A stretch of DNA of 64,000 nt from Glycomyces sp040645615. GTDB taxonomy: Bacteria > Actinomycetota > Actinomycetes > Mycobacteriales > Micromonosporaceae. This document shows, in pieces, positions 17,753 to 26,343 of the stretch. The position numbers were made by a program, and so were the translations under genes. The notes under the pieces are model-generated. The model saw only the letters and a list, made by a program, of their open reading frames with translations. It was not told the DNA's origin and ran no database searches. Where the stretch lies: the NCBI RefSeq assembly GCF_040645615.1, contig NZ_JBEYYO010000003.1, positions 62,001 to 126,000 on the forward strand, written 5' to 3'. Position 1 is the stretch's first letter; each line of letters begins with the position of its first letter.

Positions 17753-18130
17753 TTACTCGGCCGCTTTGGTGATGTGGTCGTAGTTCAGGCACTGCTGGTC
17801 GAGCGACGGCGCGACGCCGACGTTCTGGCCGCAGATCTGCCAGTGCGCGGCGTCCGAGACGTCCAGGTTCGCGAGCGACACGTCGCCGGCGGCGATGCCG
17901 GACTGCGGGCCCGAACCGATGTGGTCGCGGTTGTCGCACACCTGGCCGAAGGACTGGGCCAGCACGTTCTGGCCGCAGATCTGCCAGTGCGCCGCGCTCG
18001 AAGCGTCGACGTTCACCAGGCTGACCGGCCCGGCCCACACGCCCGAGCTCTGGGCCATGGCGGTGCCGGCGGCTCCGAGGGCGGCAACGGCGCCGGCAGC
18101 GGCGGCCACGACGGTGAGAGTCTTGCGCAT
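17753..18130 (-). CDS. Small secreted two-module protein (chaplin-like layout), paralog B
   Basis: 125 residues from ATG 18130 (GGGGAA RBS); the longer frame adds an implausible basic stretch. Signal peptide to about AMA-QSS. Two modules, SGVWAGPVSLVNVDASS and SGIAAGDVSLANLDVSD, each followed by HWQICGQN and a second Cys after 12 or 13 residues. It ends shortly after the second module (NYDHITKAAE). It differs from paralogs A and C mainly in the signal peptide and linker residues, showing an older duplication than A/C. Confidence 0.8.
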   Translation of the reverse strand: MRKTLTVVAAAAGAVAALGAAGTAMAQSSGVWAGPVSLVNVDASSAAHWQICGQNVLAQSFGQVCDNRDHIGSGPQSGIAAGDVSLANLDVSDAAHWQICGQNVGVAPSLDQQCLNYDHITKAAE

Positions 18131-18177
18131 CTTGAGATTCCCCGTTCTCTTTCGGTTTCTTGGTTTCCCGTGGGTCA

Positions 18178-18196
18178 TGAGTCCTGAGAGGACTCA
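18178..18196 (-). terminator. Short hairpin after paralog C
   Basis: TGAGTCC (18178-18184), loop TGAGA, GGACTCA (18190-18196), just downstream of the gene ending at 18210. The stem is only 7 bp, so it is a weak terminator candidate. Confidence 0.5.
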
Positions 18197-18209
18197 GCCC
18201 GCGGAGGTC

Positions 18210-18581
18210 TTAGTGGTTGACGTGGTCGTAGTTCAGGCACTGCTGGGCGAGCGAGGGCGAGACGCCCACGTTCTGGCCGCAGATCTGCCAGTGCGCCGCG
18301 CTGGAGGCGTCCACGTTGGCGACCGACACGTCGCCGGCGTTGATGCCCGACTGCGGGCCGGGGCCGATGTGGTCGCGGTTGTCGCAGACCTGGTTGAACG
18401 ACGTGGTCAGGATGTTCTGGCCGCAGATCTGCCAGTGCGCCGCGCTCGAAGCGTCGATGTTCACCAGGCTGACGGGCCCGGCGTCCACACCGGAGCTGTT
18501 GGCGGCCATGGCCGTCCCGGCGGAGCCGAGGGCGGCGAGCGCTCCGGCGGCGACAGCGGTGGCGGTGAGAACCTTGTTCAT
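18210..18581 (-). CDS. Small secreted two-module protein (chaplin-like layout), paralog C
   Basis: 123 residues from ATG 18581 with GAAGGAAG upstream; an in-frame extension is Arg-rich and unlikely. The signal peptide and first module are nearly identical to paralog A at DNA level, including the stretch around CDNRDHIGPGPQSGINAGDVS, implying recent duplication or gene conversion. The second module ends SPSLAQQCLNYDHVNH. Two Cys pairs (C-x12-C, C-x13-C). Likely abundant and exported. The 215 bp upstream should carry its promoter. Confidence 0.8.
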   Translation of the reverse strand: MNKVLTATAVAAGALAALGSAGTAMAANSSGVDAGPVSLVNIDASSAAHWQICGQNILTTSFNQVCDNRDHIGPGPQSGINAGDVSVANVDASSAAHWQICGQNVGVSPSLAQQCLNYDHVNH

Positions 18582-18796
18582 AGCGTTGCGGCTTCCTTCT
18601 AATTTGTGCGCCCGTCGGTTCGGGCGACTATGGTGTGACTGACGTCCTCGTTGCGAGGCGAGTTGACGGCCTGGCCGCGCGTCGGCGCGCCGGACAGCGT
18701 GGGGATCGAGCTTGACGGGCATGAATCCTCAATGCTGGAACCGGTGGGGAATTCGAAGGCGGTCTTCGAGTACCCTGCGCGTCGACGCGCGGAGGC

Positions 18797-19810
18797 CTAG
18801 TCTGGGGCGACGGACTGTTCGGCGGCTATGTCCAAAGGCCGCCCCAATTCCTCGATCACCGTGCGAGAGAGTGACACCTCTTCCTCCGCGGCGGTCGGGG
18901 AGACGTAGACAGCGTTGTGACCACTGTCGACGCTTATACCGGCGGTCGAGCCAGTGGCTCCACCGGGGATGATCTTCAGGTCAGGCACTGCGGGGCCGTC
19001 GAAGGCCCACGGCTGGGCCGGGGTCCGCGGTTCCCCGCGCACGGCCTCTGATTCGGTCGAGTCCGTCCTCCGCTGGCCGAGATCGGCCGCGGAGCATTCG
19101 AGGGCGGCGGCCGGCCGGCCGCTGGACGCTCCTTGGAGCGTCGCCGCCACCTCGTCGGAAGCCTGCATCGCCGAAAGCGAGGTGACTGGTTGTCCTGCGA
19201 CAGCGGCGCGGACGCTCCCGGGCGTCGTCACGTCGCCGAAGCGCAGGCCATCGGTCACCAGTCGCGCCACATCGTCGACCTGTGCGGCCCTGGGCGTGAC
19301 AGTCTCATAGACACCGGACACCACGGGGGCGGGGCCGTCCACGAGGGACGACGTTCCCTTCACGAGGGTTCCCACCAGCGGTGCCACAACTTCGGCGGTG
19401 CGGTCTCCAACGGACTCGTCGTCCAAATCGAGGAAGCCGGGCGCGGCGTCGCTCGGCAGCGCCGCCCGCATGTCGGCGCCCGTCTGGTGCATCAGCGTCC
19501 CCACCGGCTCTGCCAGGCCCGACACCAGCCCCGAGACCTCCCCCTGCGCCGCCGGCGTCCGATGTCCCTGCTGGTTCTGCGGGACCAGTCGCGCGGCCAG
19601 GCGCGACATGTCGGAAACCTCTGCGGAGAGGGGGTCGGTCATCGCGGCAAGGCCCTGCGATGCGGTGGATTCGTCTGCGGCCCAAGCGGACGTCGCCATC
19701 GCGAAGGCTCCCAAGAGCAGGGAGCCGAAAGCGGTGAGCGCGACGCCGAGGAGGAACCGGAGCACGCTGAAGCGGCGAGTGTCCTCGCTGCCCACTGCGA
19801 TGCGTCCCAT
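18797..19810 (-). CDS. Exported or membrane-anchored protein of unknown function
   Basis: 337 residues from ATG 19810 (RBS GGGGGAG). A basic stretch and one long hydrophobic segment (about 19-43, ending SAWA) suggest a signal peptide or anchor. The rest is Ala/Val/Pro-rich with long amphipathic stretches (AEVVAPLVGTLVKGTSSL, PAPVVSGVYETV) and a single Cys; no domain recognised. It lies directly upstream of, and on the same strand as, the small two-module protein genes, so a shared envelope role is possible, but the 215-bp gap argues against one transcript. Confidence 0.65.
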   Translation of the reverse strand: MGRIAVGSEDTRRFSVLRFLLGVALTAFGSLLLGAFAMATSAWAADESTASQGLAAMTDPLSAEVSDMSRLAARLVPQNQQGHRTPAAQGEVSGLVSGLAEPVGTLMHQTGADMRAALPSDAAPGFLDLDDESVGDRTAEVVAPLVGTLVKGTSSLVDGPAPVVSGVYETVTPRAAQVDDVARLVTDGLRFGDVTTPGSVRAAVAGQPVTSLSAMQASDEVAATLQGASSGRPAAALECSAADLGQRRTDSTESEAVRGEPRTPAQPWAFDGPAVPDLKIIPGGATGSTAGISVDSGHNAVYVSPTAAEEEVSLSRTVIEELGRPLDIAAEQSVAPD

Positions 19811-19968
19811 CGTCTCCCCCGTCGACCTGTTCCTGATCGCGAGCGGTCTCGCCGCTCGCAACTAGAAGAACGAAACCGAAGCGAGAGGGGATACGGGGTG
19901 AATCAGATTTTTCGCCGAAAATAGGGCGAGGAGGACTCACGGCCTCTGCTTGCACATGCGAAGCGGCG

Positions 19969-19985
19969 CTTAACAGACTGTTTAC
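19969..19985. promoter_or_regulatory. Possible GlnR-type site upstream of glutamine synthetase
   Basis: On the minus strand GTAAAC and GTTAAG start 11 bp apart, matching the gTnAC-n6-GaAAC half-site rhythm of actinobacterial GlnR boxes only loosely. It lies about 110 bp before the glutamine synthetase start, a sensible place for nitrogen control. No regulator gene is in the window. Confidence 0.3.
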
Positions 19986-20095
19986 ACGTGATCAACGAAC
20001 GGGAAATTGCCTCTTGGGAACGTGGCGGCACAGCTACCGGCCCGGAGGGCACCGACCCCGGCCGACCGCGTCACCGCAAGAAGGGCTCCCACCTG

Positions 20096-21109
20096 ATGGC
20101 AATCAAGGCCGAGTACATCTGGATCGACGGCACCGAGCCGACGGCCAAGCTGCGTTCCAAGACCAAGATCCTCGCGGCCGGCGAGGAGCCCCCGATCTGG
20201 GGCTTCGACGGCTCCAGCACGAACCAGGCCGAGGGCCACGCCTCCGACTGCGTGCTGCGCCCGGTCAAGGTCGTGCCCGACCCCATCCGCGGCGGCGACT
20301 CCATCCTGGTGCTGTGCGAGGTCCTCGACACCGACTTCACCCCCCACCCCTCCAACACCCGCGCCAAGACCGCCGAGGTCTCCGAGCGGTACGCGGCCCA
20401 GGAGTCCTGGTTCGGCATCGAGCAGGAGTACACCTTCATGGTGGGCGCCCGCCCGCTCGGCTTCCCCGAGAACGGCTTCCCCGCGCCCCAGGGCGGCTAC
20501 TACTGCGGCGTCGGCGCCGACGAGATCTTCGGCCGCGAGATCGTCGAGAAGCACCTCGACAACTGCCTGGCCGCGGGCCTGCCGATCTCCGGCATCAACG
20601 CCGAGGTCATGCCCGGCCAGTGGGAGTTCCAGGTCGGCCCCGCCTCGGCCCTCGAGGTCTCCGACTCGCTGTGGCTCGCGCGCTGGCTGCTCTACCGCAC
20701 CGCCGAGGAGTTCGACGTCTCGGCCACGATCGACCCCAAGCCCGCCAAGGGCGACTGGAACGGCGCCGGCTGCCACACCAACTTCTCCACCAAGGCCATG
20801 CGCGAGGACTACGAGCCCATCATCGCCGCCTGCGAAGCCCTCGGCGAGAAGGCCGAAGAGCACGTCGCCAACTACGGCGACGGCATCGCCGACCGCCTCA
20901 CCGGCGCCCACGAAACCGCCCACTACACCCAGTTCTCCTACGGCGTCTCCAACCGCGGCGCCTCGATCCGCATCCCCTGGCAGGTCGAAAAGGACAAAAA
21001 GGGCTACCTCGAAGACCGCCGCCCCAACGCCAACATGGACCCCTACCTCGTAACCGGCCTCATCGTCGACACCGTCTGCGAAGCCCTCGAAAACAAGGGC
21101 CTCGTCTAA
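20096..21109 (+). CDS. glnII: Glutamine synthetase type II (GSII)
   Basis: 337-residue eukaryote-like glutamine synthetase, ATP-dependent condensation of ammonia with glutamate. It is shorter than GSI (about 470) and matches GSII length. Family motifs: WGFDGSSTNQAEG, SWFGIEQEYTFM (metal-binding Glu residues), INAEVMPGQWEFQVGP, KGDWNGAGCHTNFST, YGVSNRGASIRIP and LEDRRPNANMDPY. The adenylylated Tyr of GSI is absent, as expected. ATG at 20096 begins the conserved MAIKAEYIWIDG; an upstream in-frame ATG would add 36 residues without homology. Monocistronic, ended by a strong terminator. Confidence 0.95.
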   Translation: MAIKAEYIWIDGTEPTAKLRSKTKILAAGEEPPIWGFDGSSTNQAEGHASDCVLRPVKVVPDPIRGGDSILVLCEVLDTDFTPHPSNTRAKTAEVSERYAAQESWFGIEQEYTFMVGARPLGFPENGFPAPQGGYYCGVGADEIFGREIVEKHLDNCLAAGLPISGINAEVMPGQWEFQVGPASALEVSDSLWLARWLLYRTAEEFDVSATIDPKPAKGDWNGAGCHTNFSTKAMREDYEPIIAACEALGEKAEEHVANYGDGIADRLTGAHETAHYTQFSYGVSNRGASIRIPWQVEKDKKGYLEDRRPNANMDPYLVTGLIVDTVCEALENKGLV

Positions 21110-21126
21110 CCCGAGCAAACAAGAAA

Positions 21127-21157
21127 GGGGCCGGAACCGCGAAAGCGGTCCCGGCCC
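21127..21157. terminator. Bidirectional terminator between glnII and a glycosyltransferase
   Basis: GGGCCGG-A-ACCGC (21128-21140), GAAA tetraloop, GCGGT-C-CCGGCCC (21145-21157): 12 paired bases with one internal mismatch, preceded by an A-rich AAGAAA that gives T residues for the opposite strand. Confidence 0.85.
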
Positions 21158-21164
21158 TCGACTG

Positions 21165-23093
21165 TCACTCGACGGCGAACGCCATCGAACCCGAACGCTC
21201 GTAACTCCATTCGCACAGCACCTTCGCGCCTCCGGCTTCGAGCGTGGTCCGGCCCAGAACGCGGCGGCCGTACATGTCGTCGGCGAGCGAGCCGACCGTC
21301 ACCGCCGGCTCGTCGCCGACCAGGCGCACCGACGTGACCAACGGCGTGGCCGAGATCCGCAGAAGCCGTTTCGCCTTGAGGGTGAACCGGAACCGACCTT
21401 CGCCAAGGCGCTTCCCGCGGAACCTGGCGTACACGTGCCGACCACCCTGCTCGATGAAGCAGAGCCGAGCCCGGCCCATGGATTCACCGATGACGACCAC
21501 CTCCAGTTGGAGGGCTTCCCGACCGATCCGGGTCAGGGACGTGACCTCCGCGTATCGCCTGCGGCGCCGCGAACGCAGCTCCAGACGGCCGTCCACCTTC
21601 TGCGGCAGCAGGTCGGAGGCGGAGACAGGCGCGGCACCCAAGAGACCTGCGCCCGAGATGTGGTCGATCGCGTACTCGGATGGACTCAGGACCTCCCAAT
21701 CCTCCATCCTCGCCTCACGGGCCAGCATCGTCCGGTCCACGAGATAGCGGTCGAATCCCCCGCCCCCGGATTCCGGTTCCGGCTCGAACTCCTCCCCCGT
21801 GGACTTCGACCGCAGTACCAGCGGAGGGCGGTCCGCGCCGTGAACGGTGATCGCGGCCGACTCGGTGTCCGTTCGCTCGACGGTGATCATCAGTTCGTCC
21901 CCGGCGTGGCGGCCCGGTGCACTGAATCTGGGGCCTCCCCGTTCGGCCACAAGCGAATCGAGGAGTTCGGCCAAGCGACGCGCCACCTCGTCACAGCGGT
22001 ACCGCTCGGCGGTGACCGCCGCCTGGGTACCGATCGACGCTCGCAGCGCCCCATCGGACATCAGCGTCCGCATCCCATCGGCGATCGAGCCCGCGTCGGG
22101 ACGCACCAGGAGACCGTCCACTCCGGAGGTGATGATCTCACCCGGTCCCGAGGGCACGTCGGTCACGACCATGGGGACGCCCATCCGCATCGCCTCGACG
22201 ATGCTGATCCCGAAGGACTCGACACGCGACGACGAGACGCCCACATCGGCCTTGGCCCATTCGGCGAAGGAGGGGACGGTACGGCCGGGAACGGCGATCC
22301 GTTCGCCGAGGCCGTGCCGGTCCACCAGCTCTCGCAGCCGATTCCCTTCCGGCCCTCGCCCGAAGATCCGCAAGCGCCACTCGGGGAAGTCCCCGGCGAG
22401 CATCGCGAACGCCTCGATGAGGAGGTCGAACTGCTTGATGGGAGCGAGCCTGCCCACGGCGACGACGAGCCTCCCGCCGTCGGGGGACGGTTCGGCAAGG
22501 GTGTTCTCGATCGCGTTGGGCAGGACATGGATCTTGTCCGCCAGGGAGGGCTCGGCCTCGATCAGGCCGCTGCGGGCGTGGTCGGTGAGGACCTGGACGG
22601 CATCGACCGCTCGGTAGGCGCCTCGCATCTGATCGCGCAGCTTCGGGTTGTGGCTGGCGGGATCCTCATGGATCTGAACGACCGTCGCGACGCGTTCGGG
22701 CGCGAACGCCGCGAGGCAGGACGCCAGACCGGTGCGGGTCGAGACGATCACATCGGTCTCGATGTCGCGCAGCGCCTTCGCGATCTCACCCTCGACATAG
22801 AGGTTGAAGCGCTTATAGAGCTCTTCGTTTCGCGGATAGACCTGGGCCGCGCGGTCCCAGTCCGGTCCGAACCGCTCCGCGCTCCCCGCCTTCGCCCCCG
22901 TCATCGCGGCGTCGACGAGGGTCCGCAACCGCACCGACTTCGGAAAATGCAGGTCGGACTGCGTCGGGCTGCTGAACACCGAGATGATCTCGACGTCGTC
23001 ACCGCGGCGGAGCAGGCCCTCCACCAGAGCGAGCGTCGCTCTGGCAGTGCCTCCTAGGCCGTTCAACTCGGTCATCAGGAAGGTCACGCGCAT
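21165..23093 (-). CDS. GT4 glycosyltransferase with C-terminal beta domain
   Basis: 642 residues. The first ~380 are a GT-B glycosyltransferase of family 4: N-terminal TELNGLGGTARATLALVEGL, then VVAVGRLAPIKQFDLLIEAFAML and SSSRVESFGISIVEAMRMG (E-x7-E donor motif) and VTDVPSGPGEII. The remaining ~260 are beta-rich, resembling the extra domain of teichoic-acid glycosyltransferases. ATG 23093 has RBS GGAGG. The gene for a small membrane protein lies 29 bp upstream, the likely operon partner. Probably adds sugars to a wall polymer on the cytoplasmic side; donor sugar unknown. Confidence 0.85.
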   Translation of the reverse strand: MRVTFLMTELNGLGGTARATLALVEGLLRRGDDVEIISVFSSPTQSDLHFPKSVRLRTLVDAAMTGAKAGSAERFGPDWDRAAQVYPRNEELYKRFNLYVEGEIAKALRDIETDVIVSTRTGLASCLAAFAPERVATVVQIHEDPASHNPKLRDQMRGAYRAVDAVQVLTDHARSGLIEAEPSLADKIHVLPNAIENTLAEPSPDGGRLVVAVGRLAPIKQFDLLIEAFAMLAGDFPEWRLRIFGRGPEGNRLRELVDRHGLGERIAVPGRTVPSFAEWAKADVGVSSSRVESFGISIVEAMRMGVPMVVTDVPSGPGEIITSGVDGLLVRPDAGSIADGMRTLMSDGALRASIGTQAAVTAERYRCDEVARRLAELLDSLVAERGGPRFSAPGRHAGDELMITVERTDTESAAITVHGADRPPLVLRSKSTGEEFEPEPESGGGGFDRYLVDRTMLAREARMEDWEVLSPSEYAIDHISGAGLLGAAPVSASDLLPQKVDGRLELRSRRRRRYAEVTSLTRIGREALQLEVVVIGESMGRARLCFIEQGGRHVYARFRGKRLGEGRFRFTLKAKRLLRISATPLVTSVRLVGDEPAVTVGSLADDMYGRRVLGRTTLEAGGAKVLCEWSYERSGSMAFAVE

Positions 23094-23121
23094 CGTCGTC
23101 CTCCGTTCGGGCAACGGTCGA

Positions 23122-23517
23122 TCAGGCCAGGTCCGAGTCGAGATCGTCCTCGTCGGCCGGGCGCGCCCCAACGAGCTGCTCGAACCGGCGAGAGGTCAGG
23201 CGCCGCTCATGCTCGACGGTGGCGAGGACACGACGCAGCAGCACCTCGACCTGCTCCGGCTCCGCAGCCGCGGCCGCGCCGGCAGTGTCCTGAACACCGC
23301 GCCACTGCTCGCGCGCCGACGCGTCGTGCCGGTTGACTCGATTGAGCACGCGGAACAGGACCGCCAAGACCAGCAGGTTGGCGAAGGCCAGGCCTCCCCA
23401 GAGCGCGATCTCGCTACCGAGGATCCCGCCGACGAGCGCGGCGACCTCCACCATCGCGACGAGGACGAGGGCCTTGGCCTGCCTACGGGTCAGGAACTGC
23501 TTGAGGCGTCGCACCAT
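23122..23517 (-). CDS. Small membrane protein of unknown function
   Basis: 131 residues: basic N-terminus, two adjacent membrane helices (about 16-34 and 38-58) and a charged C-terminal half with a long predicted helix (VEVLLRRVLATVEHERRLTSRRFEQL) and an acidic end. No family recognised. It lies between two glycosyltransferase genes on the same strand with gaps of 28 and 43 bp, so it is probably co-transcribed and may act as a membrane tether for them (inference). Confidence 0.65.
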   Translation of the reverse strand: MVRRLKQFLTRRQAKALVLVAMVEVAALVGGILGSEIALWGGLAFANLLVLAVLFRVLNRVNRHDASAREQWRGVQDTAGAAAAAEPEQVEVLLRRVLATVEHERRLTSRRFEQLVGARPADEDDLDSDLA

Positions 23518-23560
23518 CAGGGTCTCTCAGACTTTCTCGGGTTCGGTCGGGGTCGGCAGA

Positions 23561-25990
23561 TCATGCTCGGCTCTTCAGCAGGCGCGAGCCGATCAGCCGT
23601 TGGTACCACTCGTAGCTGAAGTGCTCACGGACGTGGTCTTGGCCCCTACGGCTTTGGGTGAGGAAGACACCGAGATCGGACCGGTACTTGTCGATGAGGT
23701 TGCGGACCTCGTCGGGCCTGCAGTACAGGGCGCCCTCGCCGAAGGTGGAGCGGAACACCTCAGGGAGGATGACCACGCAGCCCGAGGCCATCGCCTCCAG
23801 GATCGCGCGGCCGAACGCCTCGATGCGGATCTCGTTGGGGAAATACACCCAGAAGTCGAGCTGGAACAGGAAATCCTTGACGTCCGTCTCGTCGTAGCCG
23901 TAGGCGATCCAGTTGTACGGCAGCCGTCCGCCGAGTACTTCGGCGGGAGTCGAGGCGCCGCCCATGTTGCGGAAATCGTAGGCGGGGTCGTCGGGGTATA
24001 TCTGGAGGAGCGTGTCCGCGTCCGAAGGCCACTTGGTGATGTGGTCGCGGGAGTGGCGGCCGAGGACGGGCCGATCGGAGCGGAAGTCGTCGCGACGGAT
24101 CAGCCAGTCGGTCGGTTCGAGGATGCCCGGCAGGTCGAAGTCCTCGAGGCTGCGCGGAGGGACCGGTGCCTCCAGCAGCGCCTGGCGGGCCTGCGGCCCC
24201 TGCGGGACCCAACTGGGTTCGACCCCGAACCAGTGCCTGGCGTTGGCCTCGCAGTCATGGACGAAGTAGCGCAGGTCGCTGCCGTCGGCCTCGCAAGGAG
24301 GCTGATTCGCGTGGATCAGCACCCGCCCGACCTTGCAGGCGAACTTCGCGGTGCGGTCGAACTGAAGCACAAGGGGGTAGCGGATGACCAGGGTGTCGAC
24401 GTCCACCGGGTCGGAGGGGACGAGCAGGTCGACTTCGCCGGCGTCGACGAGCCGCTGCACCGGGCCGCACACGGCCCTGGTCAGCGGTGCCATCATCCGC
24501 ACTGATTCGAGGTTCATGACCCCGACCCTGAGTCCGATGCGCCGAGCGGCCGCGATCTCCTCCAGCATGGACTTGGCGGGCCCGCCGTAGGGGCGCCAGT
24601 CACTGGCGAACACCAGATCGTAGCGATGCCCGGCACCGGCGCCCGGACGCTGCGACAACGGCAGCGCAAAGGGGCGGTCGGCTGGTTCGAATGGCAGGTA
24701 CGGGACCGTTCCGGCTTCGGTGCAGCGGCGGTGCCAGCGGGTGAATCCGGAGCTGTAGGCGGTGAACCAGGGCGACTCCGCGCCCTCTTCGATCTCCAGG
24801 TGGGGCACGAGCTCGCGTTCGTCGGGCGTGAGTGCCAAGAGGGGGCCGCGCGCGGTGCTGACCGAGCCCTTCCCGAACGCCTCGCGAATCCGCTTGGCGT
24901 ACTCCTCGATCGCCTCGGGCCCGACGGTGTCGAAGTAACCGAGGCGGTCGACCACCTCGCGCTTGAGGAACAGGCTCTTGGAGAGGATCTCGGGTCCGGC
25001 GACGCCGAAGGGGCCGAGGCGCAGGTTCGCGTCCGCCCTCAGCCGTGCGGTCCGGCAGGCGACGACGGCGCTCCTGCGTTTGCGCACGCGGCGAAGTTGC
25101 ACCTCGACGAGCTGCGGCACGCACCAGTCGCCGGGGGCCAGCACGAGCAGGTACTCGGCGGAGGCGGCGCGGATGCCGTGGTTGACCAGGGTCCCGGTGT
25201 TCGCTCCGTCGACCTGGATGACGCGTGCGCCTTCGATGCCGTCGACGACTGCGGCGGCCTCGGGACCGAGCGGGCCGGAGGTGACCACGAGCAATTCGAT
25301 CTCGGAGTGGTTCTGACGCGCCACCGAACGCAGGCCCCGCATCGGGTTCTCGCCGTCGACGGGCAGGACGATGCTCACGAGGTGGGCGGAGTTCGAGACC
25401 CTGTCAGTGACGGCCTCCAACCGGTCCAATGCCGGCCCGTCGCCGGGGCTGAGAGCGCAATCGGCGTTGAGCAGGCGGCCCAGTGCCCGGAGCCAGGATC
25501 GCCGGGGCGGTCCCGGCCGGTGCAGGCGGTTGCATTCGAGCATCGCGGTGACCGAAGCGTGCGCGGGCGGGTGGGATCGCGGCAGGCCGCCTCGGCCCGG
25601 CGTCAACTCCGCACGCAAATGCAGGTAGAGCGCTCTGTGGCGCGAGTCGAGTTCGACACCGGGCCGGGAGAGCAGGAACTCGTAAAGGCGCAGGGCGAGC
25701 GCCGGGTCCCCGGGTTCGAACCGCTGGATCGCGATCACCCGGGCGAGCTCTGCCAGGTACCAGTGGTCGACGACGTGCCCGGTCGTGCCGAGCACCCCCG
25801 CGTCGAGAGCAGCGAGAAGCCCGGCGAAGTCGGTTTGCGCCGACACCGCCCGCGCTGCGAGCAGATCCCGCATGTCGGACGAACCCAGGCGGATGGCCGT
25901 CTCCCCCATCGAACGCGGATTGCGCCGCATGGAGATGGCGACGTGGTCTTCGAGGAATTGCGTCTTCAGTTCGGCGGGGACGGAATCCAT
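23561..25990 (-). CDS. Two-domain glycosyltransferase (degenerate GT2-like plus GT4)
   Basis: 809 residues from ATG 25990; ATG 26068 and TTG 26080 upstream are in frame and none of the three has a clear RBS, so the start is uncertain. Residues ~1-190 are helical, ~195-390 look like a GT-A fold (VSIVLPVDGENPMRGLRSV, SAEYLLVLAPGDW) in which the usual DxD is not obvious, and ~430-809 form a GT-B domain ending in EAFGRAILEAMASGCVVILPE, a GT4 donor motif. Likely the first half is inactive or binds acceptor and the second half is catalytic. Part of the envelope glycopolymer region. Confidence 0.75.
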   Translation of the reverse strand: MDSVPAELKTQFLEDHVAISMRRNPRSMGETAIRLGSSDMRDLLAARAVSAQTDFAGLLAALDAGVLGTTGHVVDHWYLAELARVIAIQRFEPGDPALALRLYEFLLSRPGVELDSRHRALYLHLRAELTPGRGGLPRSHPPAHASVTAMLECNRLHRPGPPRRSWLRALGRLLNADCALSPGDGPALDRLEAVTDRVSNSAHLVSIVLPVDGENPMRGLRSVARQNHSEIELLVVTSGPLGPEAAAVVDGIEGARVIQVDGANTGTLVNHGIRAASAEYLLVLAPGDWCVPQLVEVQLRRVRKRRSAVVACRTARLRADANLRLGPFGVAGPEILSKSLFLKREVVDRLGYFDTVGPEAIEEYAKRIREAFGKGSVSTARGPLLALTPDERELVPHLEIEEGAESPWFTAYSSGFTRWHRRCTEAGTVPYLPFEPADRPFALPLSQRPGAGAGHRYDLVFASDWRPYGGPAKSMLEEIAAARRIGLRVGVMNLESVRMMAPLTRAVCGPVQRLVDAGEVDLLVPSDPVDVDTLVIRYPLVLQFDRTAKFACKVGRVLIHANQPPCEADGSDLRYFVHDCEANARHWFGVEPSWVPQGPQARQALLEAPVPPRSLEDFDLPGILEPTDWLIRRDDFRSDRPVLGRHSRDHITKWPSDADTLLQIYPDDPAYDFRNMGGASTPAEVLGGRLPYNWIAYGYDETDVKDFLFQLDFWVYFPNEIRIEAFGRAILEAMASGCVVILPEVFRSTFGEGALYCRPDEVRNLIDKYRSDLGVFLTQSRRGQDHVREHFSYEWYQRLIGSRLLKSRA

Positions 25991-26343
25991 GGTGGTCAAA
26001 TCCGGTTTCGGAGAGCGGAGGGACCGCCCGGACGAGACGGCGGCGACTCGAGGTGGCAGACGGTGCATGAATGCTAGCAACTCGAACCAAGCCGATCATG
26101 CAGCGTTCGCGCCCCAGTGCCCCAGACGACTGGATCACCGGTGCACCTGCGTGAAGGCGATCGTCCAGTAGCATGAACTCCAGGGAACGCTGAGGTGAGC
26201 GGGACTGTCGTGCTCACCGACCGCAGTCGTCCGGTGCGGGTCGGCGGCCCCGACCGCCCGGTGCACGGCACGGATCCACCACTCCGTCTCAACGCCGCGG
26301 CCCACGCTCCCTCTCCCGAGCACCTGAACCCGTGAAGGCCCCA
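25991..26343. other. Divergent intergenic region between glycosyltransferase operons
   Basis: About 350 bp that should carry promoters for both directions. It contains an inverted repeat GGTGAGC (26194-26200)/GCTCACC (26212-26218) and the RBS GAAGG before 26344. A TAGCAT at 26169-26174 could be a -10 but has no good -35. No gene seen; part may be coding if the minus-strand gene starts at 26068 or 26080. Confidence 0.5.

Noticed and set aside
17273..18581. Calling the small secreted proteins true chaplins
   Set aside because: Layout is similar, but Cys spacing and the hydrophobic core residues differ from the chaplin consensus, so only the likeness is reported.
25690..25720. tRNA-like GGTTCGAA string
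   Set aside because: Lies inside a glycosyltransferase gene and no acceptor or anticodon stems surround it. The same applies near 13458.
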